Shown here piece by piece: positions 50,069-59,110 of a DNA stretch of 64,000 nt (its first letter is position 1; every line of letters begins with the position of its first letter). The position numbers and the translations under genes were made by a program. Source of the stretch: Actinomadura livida (lineage in GTDB: Bacteria; Actinomycetota; Actinomycetes; Streptosporangiales; Streptosporangiaceae); the NCBI RefSeq assembly GCF_014648675.1, contig NZ_BMRO01000010.1, forward strand, positions 204,420-268,419, written 5' to 3'. Under the pieces are notes generated by a model. That model searched no databases. It was given only the letters and a program-made list of their open reading frames with translations, and had not been told where the DNA came from.

Positions 50069-51403
50069 CTAGCTCACGGAGTCCTGCGGGCTCACCAGCA
50101 GGATGAGGTGGCGTTCGCCGACCCCCGCCGACAGGGCCTTGCCCGGAGCGGTGCCGGCGGCGGCCGCCACCGGTCCGGGCCTGCTGCGGGGCGCCCGCTT
50201 CCCGGAGCCGAGCTGGCCGCTGCCGCCCGCGCCCCACGTCAGCGTCGTCCCGTCGGCCAGGATCGCCGCGCCGTACGCCTCGCCCGCGAACACCTGCGCG
50301 GCACGGCGCAGCCTCTTCTCGTCCTTGCTCCGGCCCACGACGGGGACGGGCTCGGTGCGCAGCTCGACCGTTCCGTCGCCGAGCTGCCCGGCGGTGTTGT
50401 TGCCCCAGGCGACGACGGTGCCGTCCTCGCGCAGCGCGTAGTTGTGCTTCTCCGCCGCCGCGATCGCGGAGACGCCGCCGAGGTCGCCCTTGCCGCGCAC
50501 GCCCTTCACCAGGGCGGGGACGAGCCGGTCGCGGCGCGTCCCGTCGCCGAGCTGCCCGAGGTCGTTGTGGCCCCATGACGCGACCCGCCCGTCCCGCAGC
50601 AGCGCCAGCCCGTGCTGCCCGGCGACCGCGATGCGGGCGACGCCGGTGAGGTGCCCCTCCCCGCTCAAACCGCGCACCGGGACGGGCAGCGACCGGTCCT
50701 CGCGGGTGCCGTCGCCGAGGTTGCCGTAGTCGTTGGCGCCCCACGCGAGCACCTGCCCGTCGCCGCGCAGCGCCAGTTCGGTGTGCCCGTCGGCGGCGAT
50801 GGCGGTGATGCCGGTGAGGGGGCCGCTCCCGTCCGGTGCCCGCACGGTCGTGGGGAGGCGCGGGGCGGTGCGCTCGCCGATGCCGCGCTGCCCGGACGAC
50901 CCCTTGCCCCACGTCACCACGGTCCCGTCGCGGCGCAGCGCCATGGAGAAGTCGTTGTTCGCGGCGATCGCCACGACGTCGCCCAGCCGGCCCCCGCCGG
51001 GCGCCCGGACGGGCACGGGAACGTTCCGGTCGCGGGTCGTGCCGTCGCCGAGCTGCCCGTGGTCGTTGGCGCCCCACGCGACGACCTCCCCGCCGGCGCC
51101 GACGATCGCGAGCGAGTGCCGACCGCCGCCCGCGACGGCGTGCACGCCGTCGAGCCGGCCCTCCCCGCCGATGCCGGTCACCGGTGCGAGCCCGGGGTCG
51201 GTCTCCGCGCCGGGACGGCCGAGCTGCCCGCTGGCGTTGAGGCCGCTCGTCCACACGGCGCCCGTCCGCTCGATCGCGGACCCCGCCGCGGGCGGCGCGG
51301 GGATCGGGCGCGGCGCGGGGGACGCCGGCTCTCCGCAGGCCGCCGCCGTCAGGAGCACGGGGACGGCCAGCAAGGCGGCGGCCGCCCGGCGCGCGGGGGT
51401 CAC
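50069..51403 (-). CDS. RCC1-repeat beta-propeller lipoprotein
   Basis: 444 residues. A signal peptide ends in lipobox TAAAC (Cys near 22), followed by a Pro-rich linker and six to seven RCC1 repeats of ~52-58 residues (for example VAWGANDHGQLGDGTTRDR and LAWGANDYGNLGDGTREDR). It should fold as a seven-bladed propeller on the outer face of the membrane. GTG 51403 overlaps the methyltransferase stop (GTGA). It is last in the reverse exopolysaccharide run. RCC1 propellers usually mediate protein or polymer binding; its ligand is unknown. Confidence 0.85.
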   Translation of the reverse strand: MTPARRAAAALLAVPVLLTAAACGEPASPAPRPIPAPPAAGSAIERTGAVWTSGLNASGQLGRPGAETDPGLAPVTGIGGEGRLDGVHAVAGGGRHSLAIVGAGGEVVAWGANDHGQLGDGTTRDRNVPVPVRAPGGGRLGDVVAIAANNDFSMALRRDGTVVTWGKGSSGQRGIGERTAPRLPTTVRAPDGSGPLTGITAIAADGHTELALRGDGQVLAWGANDYGNLGDGTREDRSLPVPVRGLSGEGHLTGVARIAVAGQHGLALLRDGRVASWGHNDLGQLGDGTRRDRLVPALVKGVRGKGDLGGVSAIAAAEKHNYALREDGTVVAWGNNTAGQLGDGTVELRTEPVPVVGRSKDEKRLRRAAQVFAGEAYGAAILADGTTLTWGAGGSGQLGSGKRAPRSRPGPVAAAAGTAPGKALSAGVGERHLILLVSPQDSVS

Positions 51404-52731
51404 GCCGAGCGGACGCAGGCGAACAGGTGCCTGGCGTAGTTGTCCTCGTACGGGGGCCGGGCGTCGTCGTCGGGGCCGAGGTCGACGATCTCGTCGAAGC
51501 CGGTGTTCTCGCGCAGGAACCGCTCGACGCGCGCGGGGTCCCAGCCGCGCAGCGACTCGGCGAACCACGCCTCGTTGTCCTGGCCGGTGTCGAAGAACAG
51601 GACCCGGCCGGTCGCGCGGTCCAGCAGCCGGATCAGCTCCTCGGCGGACACCGAGCCGCGGCCGAGGACGAAGTGGTGCAGCAGGCTGAAGCACGACACC
51701 ACGTCCCAGCGGGCCGGGTCGTGGCCGCCGAGGAACTCGACGCAGTCGCCGGTGGCGATGGCGCCGTCCGGCAGGCCGTAGACCGCGCGGCCGAGCGGGA
51801 CGGCGAGCGGGTCGCGCTCGATGCCCTCCGCGTCGAAGCCGCGCTCGCCCATCCGGGTGACGAACCAGCCGTAGCAGCTCGCGACGTCCAGGTAGCGGCC
51901 GCCGGCGATGCCGCGCTCGGCGAGGAACGCGTCCATCTTGGCGAGCCGGTCGGTGCACTGCCGGACCGTCGTCCAGCCGGACCGCAGTTCGGGCGCGTCG
52001 ATCGGCTGGTATAGCTCGTGGGTGCCGTCGAGCCAGCTCATCTTGAGCAGGAGGTCCTGCAGCGGGGTGGTGACGGGCAGCCACTTCGCGACGACGCTCG
52101 CACCGTCCGCCCCGCTCATCGCGGCGATCGCGAGGCGGTGGTGGCCGTCGAGGATCTGGTACTGGTCGGAGCCGCGGACGGGCGCGACGAGCACCGGGTC
52201 CTGCGGGCCGCTCTGCTGCGGGCGGGGCGCGGCGCCGGGCACCTCCTCGCCGCGGTGGCGGGCGACGAACGCGCGGGCCGCGGCGAGCACCCCGGCCTCG
52301 TCGGTGCCGCCGAAGTAGTTCCCGCCGGCCTTGATGCAGCGCAGCCCGAGCCGCCCGTAGGGGCTGTCGAGGATCTGCTCGTCGCTCAGCTCGGGCACCT
52401 CGTCGGCGAGCCGCAGCAGCGCGACGTGCGGGCCGTCCAGGAACGGCGTGGACGGCCACAGCAGGTCGTCGGTGCGGTCGGCGAACTCGCGGGCGGTCCA
52501 GCCGCCCTGCGCCCCGACGAGGAGCTGGTCGAACCGGACGGGCACCTTCCACGGGCGGCGCAGCACGGCGGTGGACACCGCGACGCGCGCGGCGGCCGGG
52601 ATCGGCAGCGAGCGCCCGGCGTCGACCAGGCGCCCGTACACGGGGCCGCTCGGCGCGATCCCGGTCTTGCGCAGCACCGCGCGGGACTTGCGGCGGACCT
52701 GCTGTATTCCCGGCATGTCAATTCCCGGCAT
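51400..52731 (-). CDS. Fusion of ParB-like domain and class I SAM methyltransferase
   Basis: 443 residues. The N-terminal half includes GSDQYQILDGHHRLAIAAMSG (about 178-198), the ParB/Srx-like DGHHR signature. The C-terminal half (about 265-440) is a Rossmann methyltransferase: YLDVASCYGWFVTRM, an acidic GIERD, and DVVSCFSLLHHFV as motif IV. ATG 52731 has AGGAG five bases upstream and overlaps the flippase gene by 14 bp. In a polysaccharide locus it might methylate a sugar or lipid intermediate; this is a guess. Confidence 0.75.
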   Translation of the reverse strand: MPGIDMPGIQQVRRKSRAVLRKTGIAPSGPVYGRLVDAGRSLPIPAAARVAVSTAVLRRPWKVPVRFDQLLVGAQGGWTAREFADRTDDLLWPSTPFLDGPHVALLRLADEVPELSDEQILDSPYGRLGLRCIKAGGNYFGGTDEAGVLAAARAFVARHRGEEVPGAAPRPQQSGPQDPVLVAPVRGSDQYQILDGHHRLAIAAMSGADGASVVAKWLPVTTPLQDLLLKMSWLDGTHELYQPIDAPELRSGWTTVRQCTDRLAKMDAFLAERGIAGGRYLDVASCYGWFVTRMGERGFDAEGIERDPLAVPLGRAVYGLPDGAIATGDCVEFLGGHDPARWDVVSCFSLLHHFVLGRGSVSAEELIRLLDRATGRVLFFDTGQDNEAWFAESLRGWDPARVERFLRENTGFDEIVDLGPDDDARPPYEDNYARHLFACVRSA

Positions 52732-54382
52732 GGGCGCTCCTGGCAGGTGTCGTTTCGGCGGCCGGCGGGGCGGCGGGGCCGGCGGGATCGGGCCCGCCTG
52801 GCGGCACGGCGCGGCCGCGCCTCCCCGGCAGCAGGGAGGCGAAGGCGGTCAGGGACAGCCGCTCCCGGCCGCCCCACATTAGGGCAAAGTACAGGATCGT
52901 GCCCGGGACCAGGGCACATGCGAGCGCGACGGGGCTGGAACCGGCCACGAGCCGGACCGCGAGCGGCAGCGCCCCGAAGCTCAGCAGGGCCGAGCCGCCG
53001 GCCCAGAACAGGCCCGCGCTCGCCGGGGTCATCCCGAGGATCCGGCGGACCTGGACGAGGGCCAGCAGCGTCCGGACGAGCAGCCCGCACGCCCGCGCCA
53101 GCGCCGCCCCCGCGATGCCGAGCGGCGGGATGAGCAGCACGTTCAGCACCAGGTTGACGGCGAGCGCGGTGCTCTGGTTGACCAGGCTCAGCCCGCTGCG
53201 CCCCGCCATCAGCAGCATCACGTCGCGGGCGCCGGTCGCGGTCGCCACCAGCATCGCCATCGCGAGGATCACCGTGACGGTCTCGCCGGACCCCGCGTAG
53301 CCGGGGCCGAACGCCCCCAGGTAGACCGGTGCGCCGACGGCGATCGACAGGTGCACCGGCCAGGCGAGGGCGAGGTTCCACGACGCGCACACGGCGAAGA
53401 TCCGCTGCGCGCCCGCCCGGTCCGCGAGCGCCAGCAGCCTGCTGACGGCGGGCTGCATGACGTTCTGCACGGCCTGGGTGACGAGCTGGCTGATCACGAT
53501 GAACCGGGTCGCGGCGGTGTAGATCGCCGCCTCGCGGGGCGAGCTGAGCGCCGCGACCAGCACGATGTCGGCGCGCTGGAACGCCGTCTGGCAGACCTGC
53601 GCGAACGCGCGGGGGGCGGTGAACCGCCAGAACTCGCCCGCCAGCGGCCGCCACCCGGCGGGCACCGGCGCGTCCGTTCGCGCGTCCGCCGCCGGGTCCG
53701 CCGGTGCGGGCGCCTCGGCGGGGCCGCCCGCGCGGCTGATCTTCCGGTACCACGTCGCGGCGATCAGCAGGCAGGGCAGGTAGGGCGCCGCCCAGGCCAG
53801 CGCCAGCCAGACCGCGCCGTCGGTCAGCACCGCCGCCGCGACCACCCCGGCGACCTGGAGGGTCTGCCGCAGGATCTTGTCGACGAGGACGGTCGGCCGC
53901 ATCGAGCCGTAGCCGCGGGTCGCCGCCAGCAGCACGTCGTGCGCGGCGGCCAGCGGCAGGAACAGCGCCAGCACCCGCACCATCGCGGCGGCCTCGCCGG
54001 GGTCGCCGCCGCCGAACTGGCCCGCCGTCCACGGCGCCGTGGCCGCCAGGAGGAGCCCGGCGCCCGCCGCCGTCGCGAGGACCGGGACCAGCGCCACCGG
54101 CACCGTCCGCAGCGCGGCGGCGCGGTCGCCGAGCGCCAGGTGCCGGGGCACCCAGCGCAGCAGCCCGGCGTCCGTGCCGAGCCACGAGACGGCCTGCAGG
54201 ATGATGAACAGCGACGTCGCGGCGAAGAACACGCCGGCGATGCGCTGCGAGTACAGGTGCGCGACGAGGAAGACCAGCGCGAGGCCCTGCACTCCCGCGA
54301 CGGCGGCGCCCACCAGGTTGAGCGCGCCGCCCCTGGCGAGTTTGTTCAGATTGGGGCCGGCGGTCGGTTCAGGGGCCGGCAT
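52718..54382 (-). CDS. Polysaccharide flippase (Wzx/MOP superfamily)
   Basis: 554 residues with about 14 TM segments. The N-terminal LNLVGAAVAGVQGLALVFLVAHL and the later MLLMAGRSGLSLVNQSTALAVN are typical of oligosaccharide flippases in the MOP exporter superfamily. An interruption rich in Pro/Ala/Asp (about 215-240) lies between the two halves. It should move the undecaprenyl-linked repeat unit outward for polymerisation. ATG 54382 overlaps the Wzz-like gene by 14 bp, and the 3' end overlaps the methyltransferase gene, so translation is coupled throughout. Confidence 0.87.
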   Translation of the reverse strand: MPAPEPTAGPNLNKLARGGALNLVGAAVAGVQGLALVFLVAHLYSQRIAGVFFAATSLFIILQAVSWLGTDAGLLRWVPRHLALGDRAAALRTVPVALVPVLATAAGAGLLLAATAPWTAGQFGGGDPGEAAAMVRVLALFLPLAAAHDVLLAATRGYGSMRPTVLVDKILRQTLQVAGVVAAAVLTDGAVWLALAWAAPYLPCLLIAATWYRKISRAGGPAEAPAPADPAADARTDAPVPAGWRPLAGEFWRFTAPRAFAQVCQTAFQRADIVLVAALSSPREAAIYTAATRFIVISQLVTQAVQNVMQPAVSRLLALADRAGAQRIFAVCASWNLALAWPVHLSIAVGAPVYLGAFGPGYAGSGETVTVILAMAMLVATATGARDVMLLMAGRSGLSLVNQSTALAVNLVLNVLLIPPLGIAGAALARACGLLVRTLLALVQVRRILGMTPASAGLFWAGGSALLSFGALPLAVRLVAGSSPVALACALVPGTILYFALMWGGRERLSLTAFASLLPGRRGRAVPPGGPDPAGPAAPPAAETTPARSAHAGN

Positions 54383-56639
54383 GCCGCCCGGCCTTGTGCG
54401 CGTTCTTGCCGTAGCGCGGCACCACGTCCGCCGACTCGCCGGACGCACCGGAGGCACCGGACCCGCCTGACCCGCCGGACGCACCGGGCGCACCGGGCGG
54501 GCCGTCCGCGGGCTCGTCCGGGATCTCCGGCGGCATGTACTTCGAGATGTCCTCCTGCGTGCGCGTCGAGGCCGACTCCAGCGCGGCGTCGGTCTCGGCC
54601 TGCTCGTCGTGGATCGCCGGATCGCCGGGCGCGGCAGGGTCGGAGGGGTCGGGCTCCGACGGCCGGGCCCTGCGGGCGCGGCTCCGCGCCGATCCGGTCG
54701 CCCCCGAGGGGGAGGTCTGCGGGACGTCCGCCGGCGCGATGGGCTTCGGCGCGACGGGCTTGCCCGGCCCCGAGGGCGGCTCCAGCGACGGCGGCGTGGG
54801 GCGCCGCGCCGAACCGGCCGGGGGCGCCGCGCGCCGCGAGCCGGGCCGGGGCGGCCGGGACGCGCCCGTCCGCGTCTCCGCGGACCGCGGCGGCTGCTTG
54901 ATCTGCGGCAGCGCCTGGGTGACGAGGGACGCCGGGTCGGCGGCGGACCGCTCGTCCTCGTCGCGCCGCGCGGTCGGCCAGTAGCCGCCGTCGTCGGCCG
55001 GGTCGGGGCGCCGGGGGTCCTCGGCCCCGGGCTGGTCGTCGGCCCACCCGAGGTGGGCGTCACCGCCGGTGCGGTTCTCGCCGCTGCCGCGCGGGTCGGG
55101 CGCGCGCGTCTCGGCGGCGTCCCGCGGCGGCCGGGCCTGGCGGGACGGGGCCGGCCGCGCCTGCCTTCCCCCGCGCGGCTCCGGCGGCTCCAGCAGCGCG
55201 CCGAGCACGGTGACCCCGGCGCGTTCGGCCTCCACGTACGCCTGGCGCAGCTCCTCCCGGGTCGTCACGCCCTGGTTCACCACGAGGATGACCGCGTCCA
55301 TGAACGTGCACAGCGCCTGCGCGTCGGCGTCGTGCAGGCTCGCGGCGTTGACGACGAGGTACTCGCTGCGGCGGCGCAGCACCTTCACGGTCTCGCGCAT
55401 GCGCGGGCCGCTGAACCGGTGCGCCGCCTCCAGGGCGCGGGGGCCGCGCGGCAGCAGCCGCAGCTGCGAGTCGGTGTGGATCAGCAGGGTCGCCGGGTCG
55501 GTGCCGGACAGCAGCGTGTCGGACAGCCCCTTGCCGGGCCGCGCGCCGAACAGCCCGGTCATGTCGGCGTCCTCGGTGGTCGCGTCGATCATGATGGTCT
55601 TGGCGCCGGCGAAGGCGAGCGAGACCGCGAGGTTGGCGCTGGCCAGCCGGGCGCTGCCGCCGGGGGTGGCGCTGGCGACCAGCAGCGCGACCGGGGTCTG
55701 CGGCGCGGTCGCCACGACCGCGGCGCGCAGCCGCTGGTACGCCTCGCCGACCGGGCTCTTGGGCGCGCTGACCAGCGCGAGGGAGTCGCCGGGCGGGCCG
55801 CCGGGCGGGATCGTCGACAGCGCCCGCACGCCGAGGCCCTCGACGGCCTCGGCGTTGCGCAGCCGCTGGTTCAGCCGCTCCCGCAGCAGGATGATCACGA
55901 ACCCGGCGAGCAGCCCGAGGAACAGGCCGCCCGCGCCGTACAGCGCCTTGCGCATGACGCCGGGCCCCGCCGGCGCGTCCGCCGGCGTGATGACCTGGCC
56001 GGGGTCGATCGGTGTGCTGGCGATGTCGTTGGACTGCTCGTCGATCACGCCGAGCTGGTTGGTGTAGGCGGTGACGCGCTGCTGGAGCGTGGCGCGCTTG
56101 GAGCCGCTGGACAGCGCCAGTTCCCGGTTGGTCTGCGTCAGCAGCCGCTCGACCTTGCTGGCCTGCGCCTCCAGCTTGGCGAGCTGGTTGTTCACCACGC
56201 CCTGGGCGCGCTGCGAGCGGTACTCCAGGTAGGCGTCGGCGAACGCCTGCGCGCCCGCCCGCGCGTTCGACGAGCTGGAGGCGGTGTAGGCGAGGTTGAG
56301 CACCTGCGTGTTGGGCGGGACGGACACCTCCACGTCGCCCTCGGGCTCGCGCCCCAGCTTCTTCTGGACGATCTTCGCGACTCCGTCGGTGCCGACGAGC
56401 TGCGCCTCCGTCTGCAGGTTCACCAGGTCGTCGCCGCGCCCCTCGGGGGAGTACGGGTTGCCCTCCAGCGGGCTGACCAGCACGGTCGCCGTCGCCTGGT
56501 AGGGGGGCGGCACGGCGATCTCCAGCGCGATGCCGGCGCCCGCGCCGAGGACGCCGAGCGCGACCAAAGCCACCGTGTAGCGCCGGACCAGGGACAGCAG
56601 CTGCCCTCCCTGCGGGTCGGCCGTCTGGTCAGCTCCCAC
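54369..56639 (-). CDS. Wzz-like chain-length protein fused to a degenerate BY-kinase domain
   Basis: About 756 residues. TM1 (about 20-42) and TM2 (about 232-252) enclose a Wzz-type exterior domain with coiled coil. The cytosolic domain (about 265-480) aligns in pattern with CpsD/BY-kinases (SPVGEAYQRLRAAV, NLAVSLAFAGAKTIMIDATTED), but the P-loop reads ATPGGSARLA where the family has a Lys, so ATP binding is doubtful. A ~270-residue disordered Pro/Arg/Glu-rich tail follows, without the usual Tyr cluster. GTG 56639 has GAGGGGG six bases upstream. It probably controls polymer length and export. Confidence 0.82.
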   Translation of the reverse strand: MGADQTADPQGGQLLSLVRRYTVALVALGVLGAGAGIALEIAVPPPYQATATVLVSPLEGNPYSPEGRGDDLVNLQTEAQLVGTDGVAKIVQKKLGREPEGDVEVSVPPNTQVLNLAYTASSSSNARAGAQAFADAYLEYRSQRAQGVVNNQLAKLEAQASKVERLLTQTNRELALSSGSKRATLQQRVTAYTNQLGVIDEQSNDIASTPIDPGQVITPADAPAGPGVMRKALYGAGGLFLGLLAGFVIILLRERLNQRLRNAEAVEGLGVRALSTIPPGGPPGDSLALVSAPKSPVGEAYQRLRAAVVATAPQTPVALLVASATPGGSARLASANLAVSLAFAGAKTIMIDATTEDADMTGLFGARPGKGLSDTLLSGTDPATLLIHTDSQLRLLPRGPRALEAAHRFSGPRMRETVKVLRRRSEYLVVNAASLHDADAQALCTFMDAVILVVNQGVTTREELRQAYVEAERAGVTVLGALLEPPEPRGGRQARPAPSRQARPPRDAAETRAPDPRGSGENRTGGDAHLGWADDQPGAEDPRRPDPADDGGYWPTARRDEDERSAADPASLVTQALPQIKQPPRSAETRTGASRPPRPGSRRAAPPAGSARRPTPPSLEPPSGPGKPVAPKPIAPADVPQTSPSGATGSARSRARRARPSEPDPSDPAAPGDPAIHDEQAETDAALESASTRTQEDISKYMPPEIPDEPADGPPGAPGASGGSGGSGASGASGESADVVPRYGKNAHKAGRHAGP

Positions 56640-56728
56640 GACGTTCCCCCTCATCGATCCGGGTCGTGACTGGCGGAATGTTCACCAAGACTTTAACCGC
56701 GTGTTGCGCGCGGACGGTTCCGTTCATC

Positions 56729-58204
56729 TCAACCTCGTCCGGGAGCGGTGGCTCTGGGTGGGGTCCGGTCGGCGGTGCGCCTCGGGGCCCGGGGTGTGGG
56801 GCCGCCGAGGGTGGGTGCGGTCAGCACGATGCCACGCGGGGGGTTGGCGGACTGGTCGAGGGCCAGCACACCGCTCGCGACCTCGCGGTCCAGGGCGCGG
56901 CCGCGCTGCGCCACGACCAGGGTCAGGTCGCTGGCGGCGGCCGCGGCGATGGTGTCGGCGCCGTTGATGTCGGGAGTGGTGATGATCACGATGCGCGACT
57001 CGCGGCCGGCCCGGTGGACCGCCCGGGTCAGCTGCCGGTCGTCGTCGCTGCGCACCAGCCGGACGGTGAACGCGCGGCGGGCGCGGGCGGCGCGCGGCGG
57101 GTCGACGGGGTCCTCCCCGTCGGCGGCGATGCGCAGCACGGTCGTCGCCGAGCCGCCCTCGGTGCACAGCTCGGCCAGCTCGTAGGCCAGCTCGGTGCCC
57201 GCGGACGCCGGGACGCCGACGACGAGCACGGTGGTGGCCTCGGCGTCGAACACCAGGTTGCGCAGGCGGCGGCAGACCTCGCGGTGCCCGCCGCCGAGCG
57301 TCGGCGCCTCCACCATGATCGGCAGCCGGCTGTGCAGCCGGACGTCGGCGGGCCGGCGGATGCGGCGCGGCCGCATCTCGCGCACCAGCACGTACCCGAG
57401 CCAGACCAGCAGCCCGAGCCCGATGCCGCTGGCGCCCGCGATGTCGCGGTTCGGGTCGTCGCGCCGCTCGGGCAGCCCGGCCGCCCGGAGCACCTCGCCG
57501 GGCTGCTCCTCCTTGCTCTTCAGCCCGGCGATCTGCCGTTCCACGTCGCGGATCTGCTTCACGATCGCCTGGCGGCGGGTGCGGGTGGTGATCCGGCGCA
57601 GCTCGTCCTCGTTGCCAGGCAGCGCGCGCAACTGCGTCCTGAGCAGGACGAGGTTCTGCTCCAGCGCCTCGCGGTTGCGCTGCTGGAGCTGGCCGAGGAT
57701 CTGCTTGCGCAGCGTCAGGTACGCGTCGGCGACGACCTCGGCGCCGCGCCGGGCGTCCGCCGGCGTCCCGCCCCGGACACCGATCGTCAGGACGTGGGTG
57801 CCGGTCGGCACCGTCAGGTCGACGCGTTCGCGGAGCTCGTCGTAGGAGGCGTCGAAACCGGGATGCCTCGCCAGCTCGGCCAGCACCTTCTCCGACCACA
57901 CGAGCTGGGCCTCGGTGTCCATCGTGGTCTCGCGCGGATTCCGCAGGTTGAAGTCGAGCGCCGAACCGATGTCGATGCCGGGGTGCAGCGCGACGGGCGG
58001 CGCCAGCACCGAGATCCGCGCGGTGTACGTCGCGGGGGTGAGCGCGACCTTGGCGGCGCCGAGCGCTCCGCCGACCAGCACCGCGATCACCAGCGCGGTG
58101 AGGTGCCGCCGGACGGCGCCGACGAACCGGGTGACCGGGATCGAGTCCGGCGCCGTGGGCGGTTCCGCCTGCACGCTGGACGGGCCGAGGGTGCGCTTGT
58201 TCAT
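56729..58204 (-). CDS. Second Wzz-like protein with degenerate nucleotide-binding domain
   Basis: 491 residues. A Wzz-type region with TM1 (about 36-55), a coiled coil (about 165-235) and TM2 (about 255-272) is followed by a CpsD-like cytosolic domain. The P-loop position reads VGVPASAGTELAYELAELC, without GKS/T, and the Walker A' Asp is replaced (TTVLRIAADGED). It differs clearly from the neighbour at 54369-56639, so it is not a recent duplicate. The start is 6 bp after the sulfotransferase stop. It may form mixed complexes with the other Wzz-like protein. Confidence 0.8.
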   Translation of the reverse strand: MNKRTLGPSSVQAEPPTAPDSIPVTRFVGAVRRHLTALVIAVLVGGALGAAKVALTPATYTARISVLAPPVALHPGIDIGSALDFNLRNPRETTMDTEAQLVWSEKVLAELARHPGFDASYDELRERVDLTVPTGTHVLTIGVRGGTPADARRGAEVVADAYLTLRKQILGQLQQRNREALEQNLVLLRTQLRALPGNEDELRRITTRTRRQAIVKQIRDVERQIAGLKSKEEQPGEVLRAAGLPERRDDPNRDIAGASGIGLGLLVWLGYVLVREMRPRRIRRPADVRLHSRLPIMVEAPTLGGGHREVCRRLRNLVFDAEATTVLVVGVPASAGTELAYELAELCTEGGSATTVLRIAADGEDPVDPPRAARARRAFTVRLVRSDDDRQLTRAVHRAGRESRIVIITTPDINGADTIAAAAASDLTLVVAQRGRALDREVASGVLALDQSANPPRGIVLTAPTLGGPTPRAPRRTADRTPPRATAPGRG

Positions 58205-58210
58205 GCCGTC

Positions 58211-59110
58211 CTACCGGGCGCCCGTCCGCCGCCACGCCGGCTCGGCGCCGAGGAGCGCGGCGAGCTTGTCGTCGTAGGGGGCGTAGTGGTCGGCGAGGCG
58301 GCGGTGCAGGTGGTCCGGCAGCGGGGACCCCGGCCGGGCATTGTGCCGCTCGAACGCGGCGGGCCGCCACCGCGGCAGGCCGAGGAAGTCCAGGATCGAG
58401 TCGTAGCAGGGCTCCGGCTCGGTGAAGAAGTCCTCGGCGTACACGACCAGCACCCGCTCCCGCCCGAACAGCTCGAGCAGCCGCTCGATCTGGTCGGCGT
58501 ACTGGCCGCGGTCCACGTACGAGTGGTGCCGGTGGCTGTGGCTGACGTACGCCGGGTCGGCCTTGATCTTGTCGACCTCGCCGGCGAGCCGCTCCGGCTC
58601 CAGGTCCAGCGCCCGCTCGAACGGCTCGGTCTCGAACCCGCGGGCCAGCTCGTGCTTGTGCGCCGAGTAGGCGCGCACCACCGGGTCGCGGAGCAGCGCG
58701 ATCAGCTTCACGCCGGGCAGGTCCCGCGCGATCCGCTCCGGCGCCAGCGGGTGGTGCATGTAGTAGCCGGCGGACTCGAACGCCAGCGGGGCCGTCCCGT
58801 CCGCGCCGGGCAGGTCCGCCGCCGCGGTGCGGCGCTCGGCGAGCGACCGGACCGGGAAGTGCCCCCGGTACCAGGACAGGCCGCGCGGGTAGTTGACGTC
58901 GAAGTAGTGCACGCCCTTGTGGAAGTTCGGCTGGGCGGTCGCCGGGTGCGCGGCCAGCGCCCGGAACAGCGACGTGGTGCCGCCGCGCTGCGTCCCGACC
59001 ATGAGGAAGTCCGGCAGCATGCGGGCGCCGGAGGTCAGCCGCCCGCCGGCGCGGGTGGCCGCGCGGCCGGCCTCCTTCACCCACTGCGGAGCGTCGCGGC
59101 GCGAGATCAA
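58211..59110 (-). CDS. PAPS-dependent sulfotransferase
   Basis: 299 residues. The 5'-phosphosulfate loop is VGTQRGGTTSLFRAL (about 38-52), and the 3'-phosphate site is LIALLRDPVVRAYSAHKHE with conserved Arg and Ser. FHKGVHYFDVNYPRGLSWYRGHFP is also typical of heparan/carbohydrate-type sulfotransferases. TTG 59110 has GGGAGGAA just upstream and overlaps the preceding stop (TTGA). It transfers sulfate from PAPS to a hydroxyl or amine, here probably of the locus glycan or its lipid-linked precursor. CysQ, CysD and CysN in the facing run provide PAP removal and APS. Confidence 0.88.
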   Translation of the reverse strand: MISRRDAPQWVKEAGRAATRAGGRLTSGARMLPDFLMVGTQRGGTTSLFRALAAHPATAQPNFHKGVHYFDVNYPRGLSWYRGHFPVRSLAERRTAAADLPGADGTAPLAFESAGYYMHHPLAPERIARDLPGVKLIALLRDPVVRAYSAHKHELARGFETEPFERALDLEPERLAGEVDKIKADPAYVSHSHRHHSYVDRGQYADQIERLLELFGRERVLVVYAEDFFTEPEPCYDSILDFLGLPRWRPAAFERHNARPGSPLPDHLHRRLADHYAPYDDKLAALLGAEPAWRRTGAR

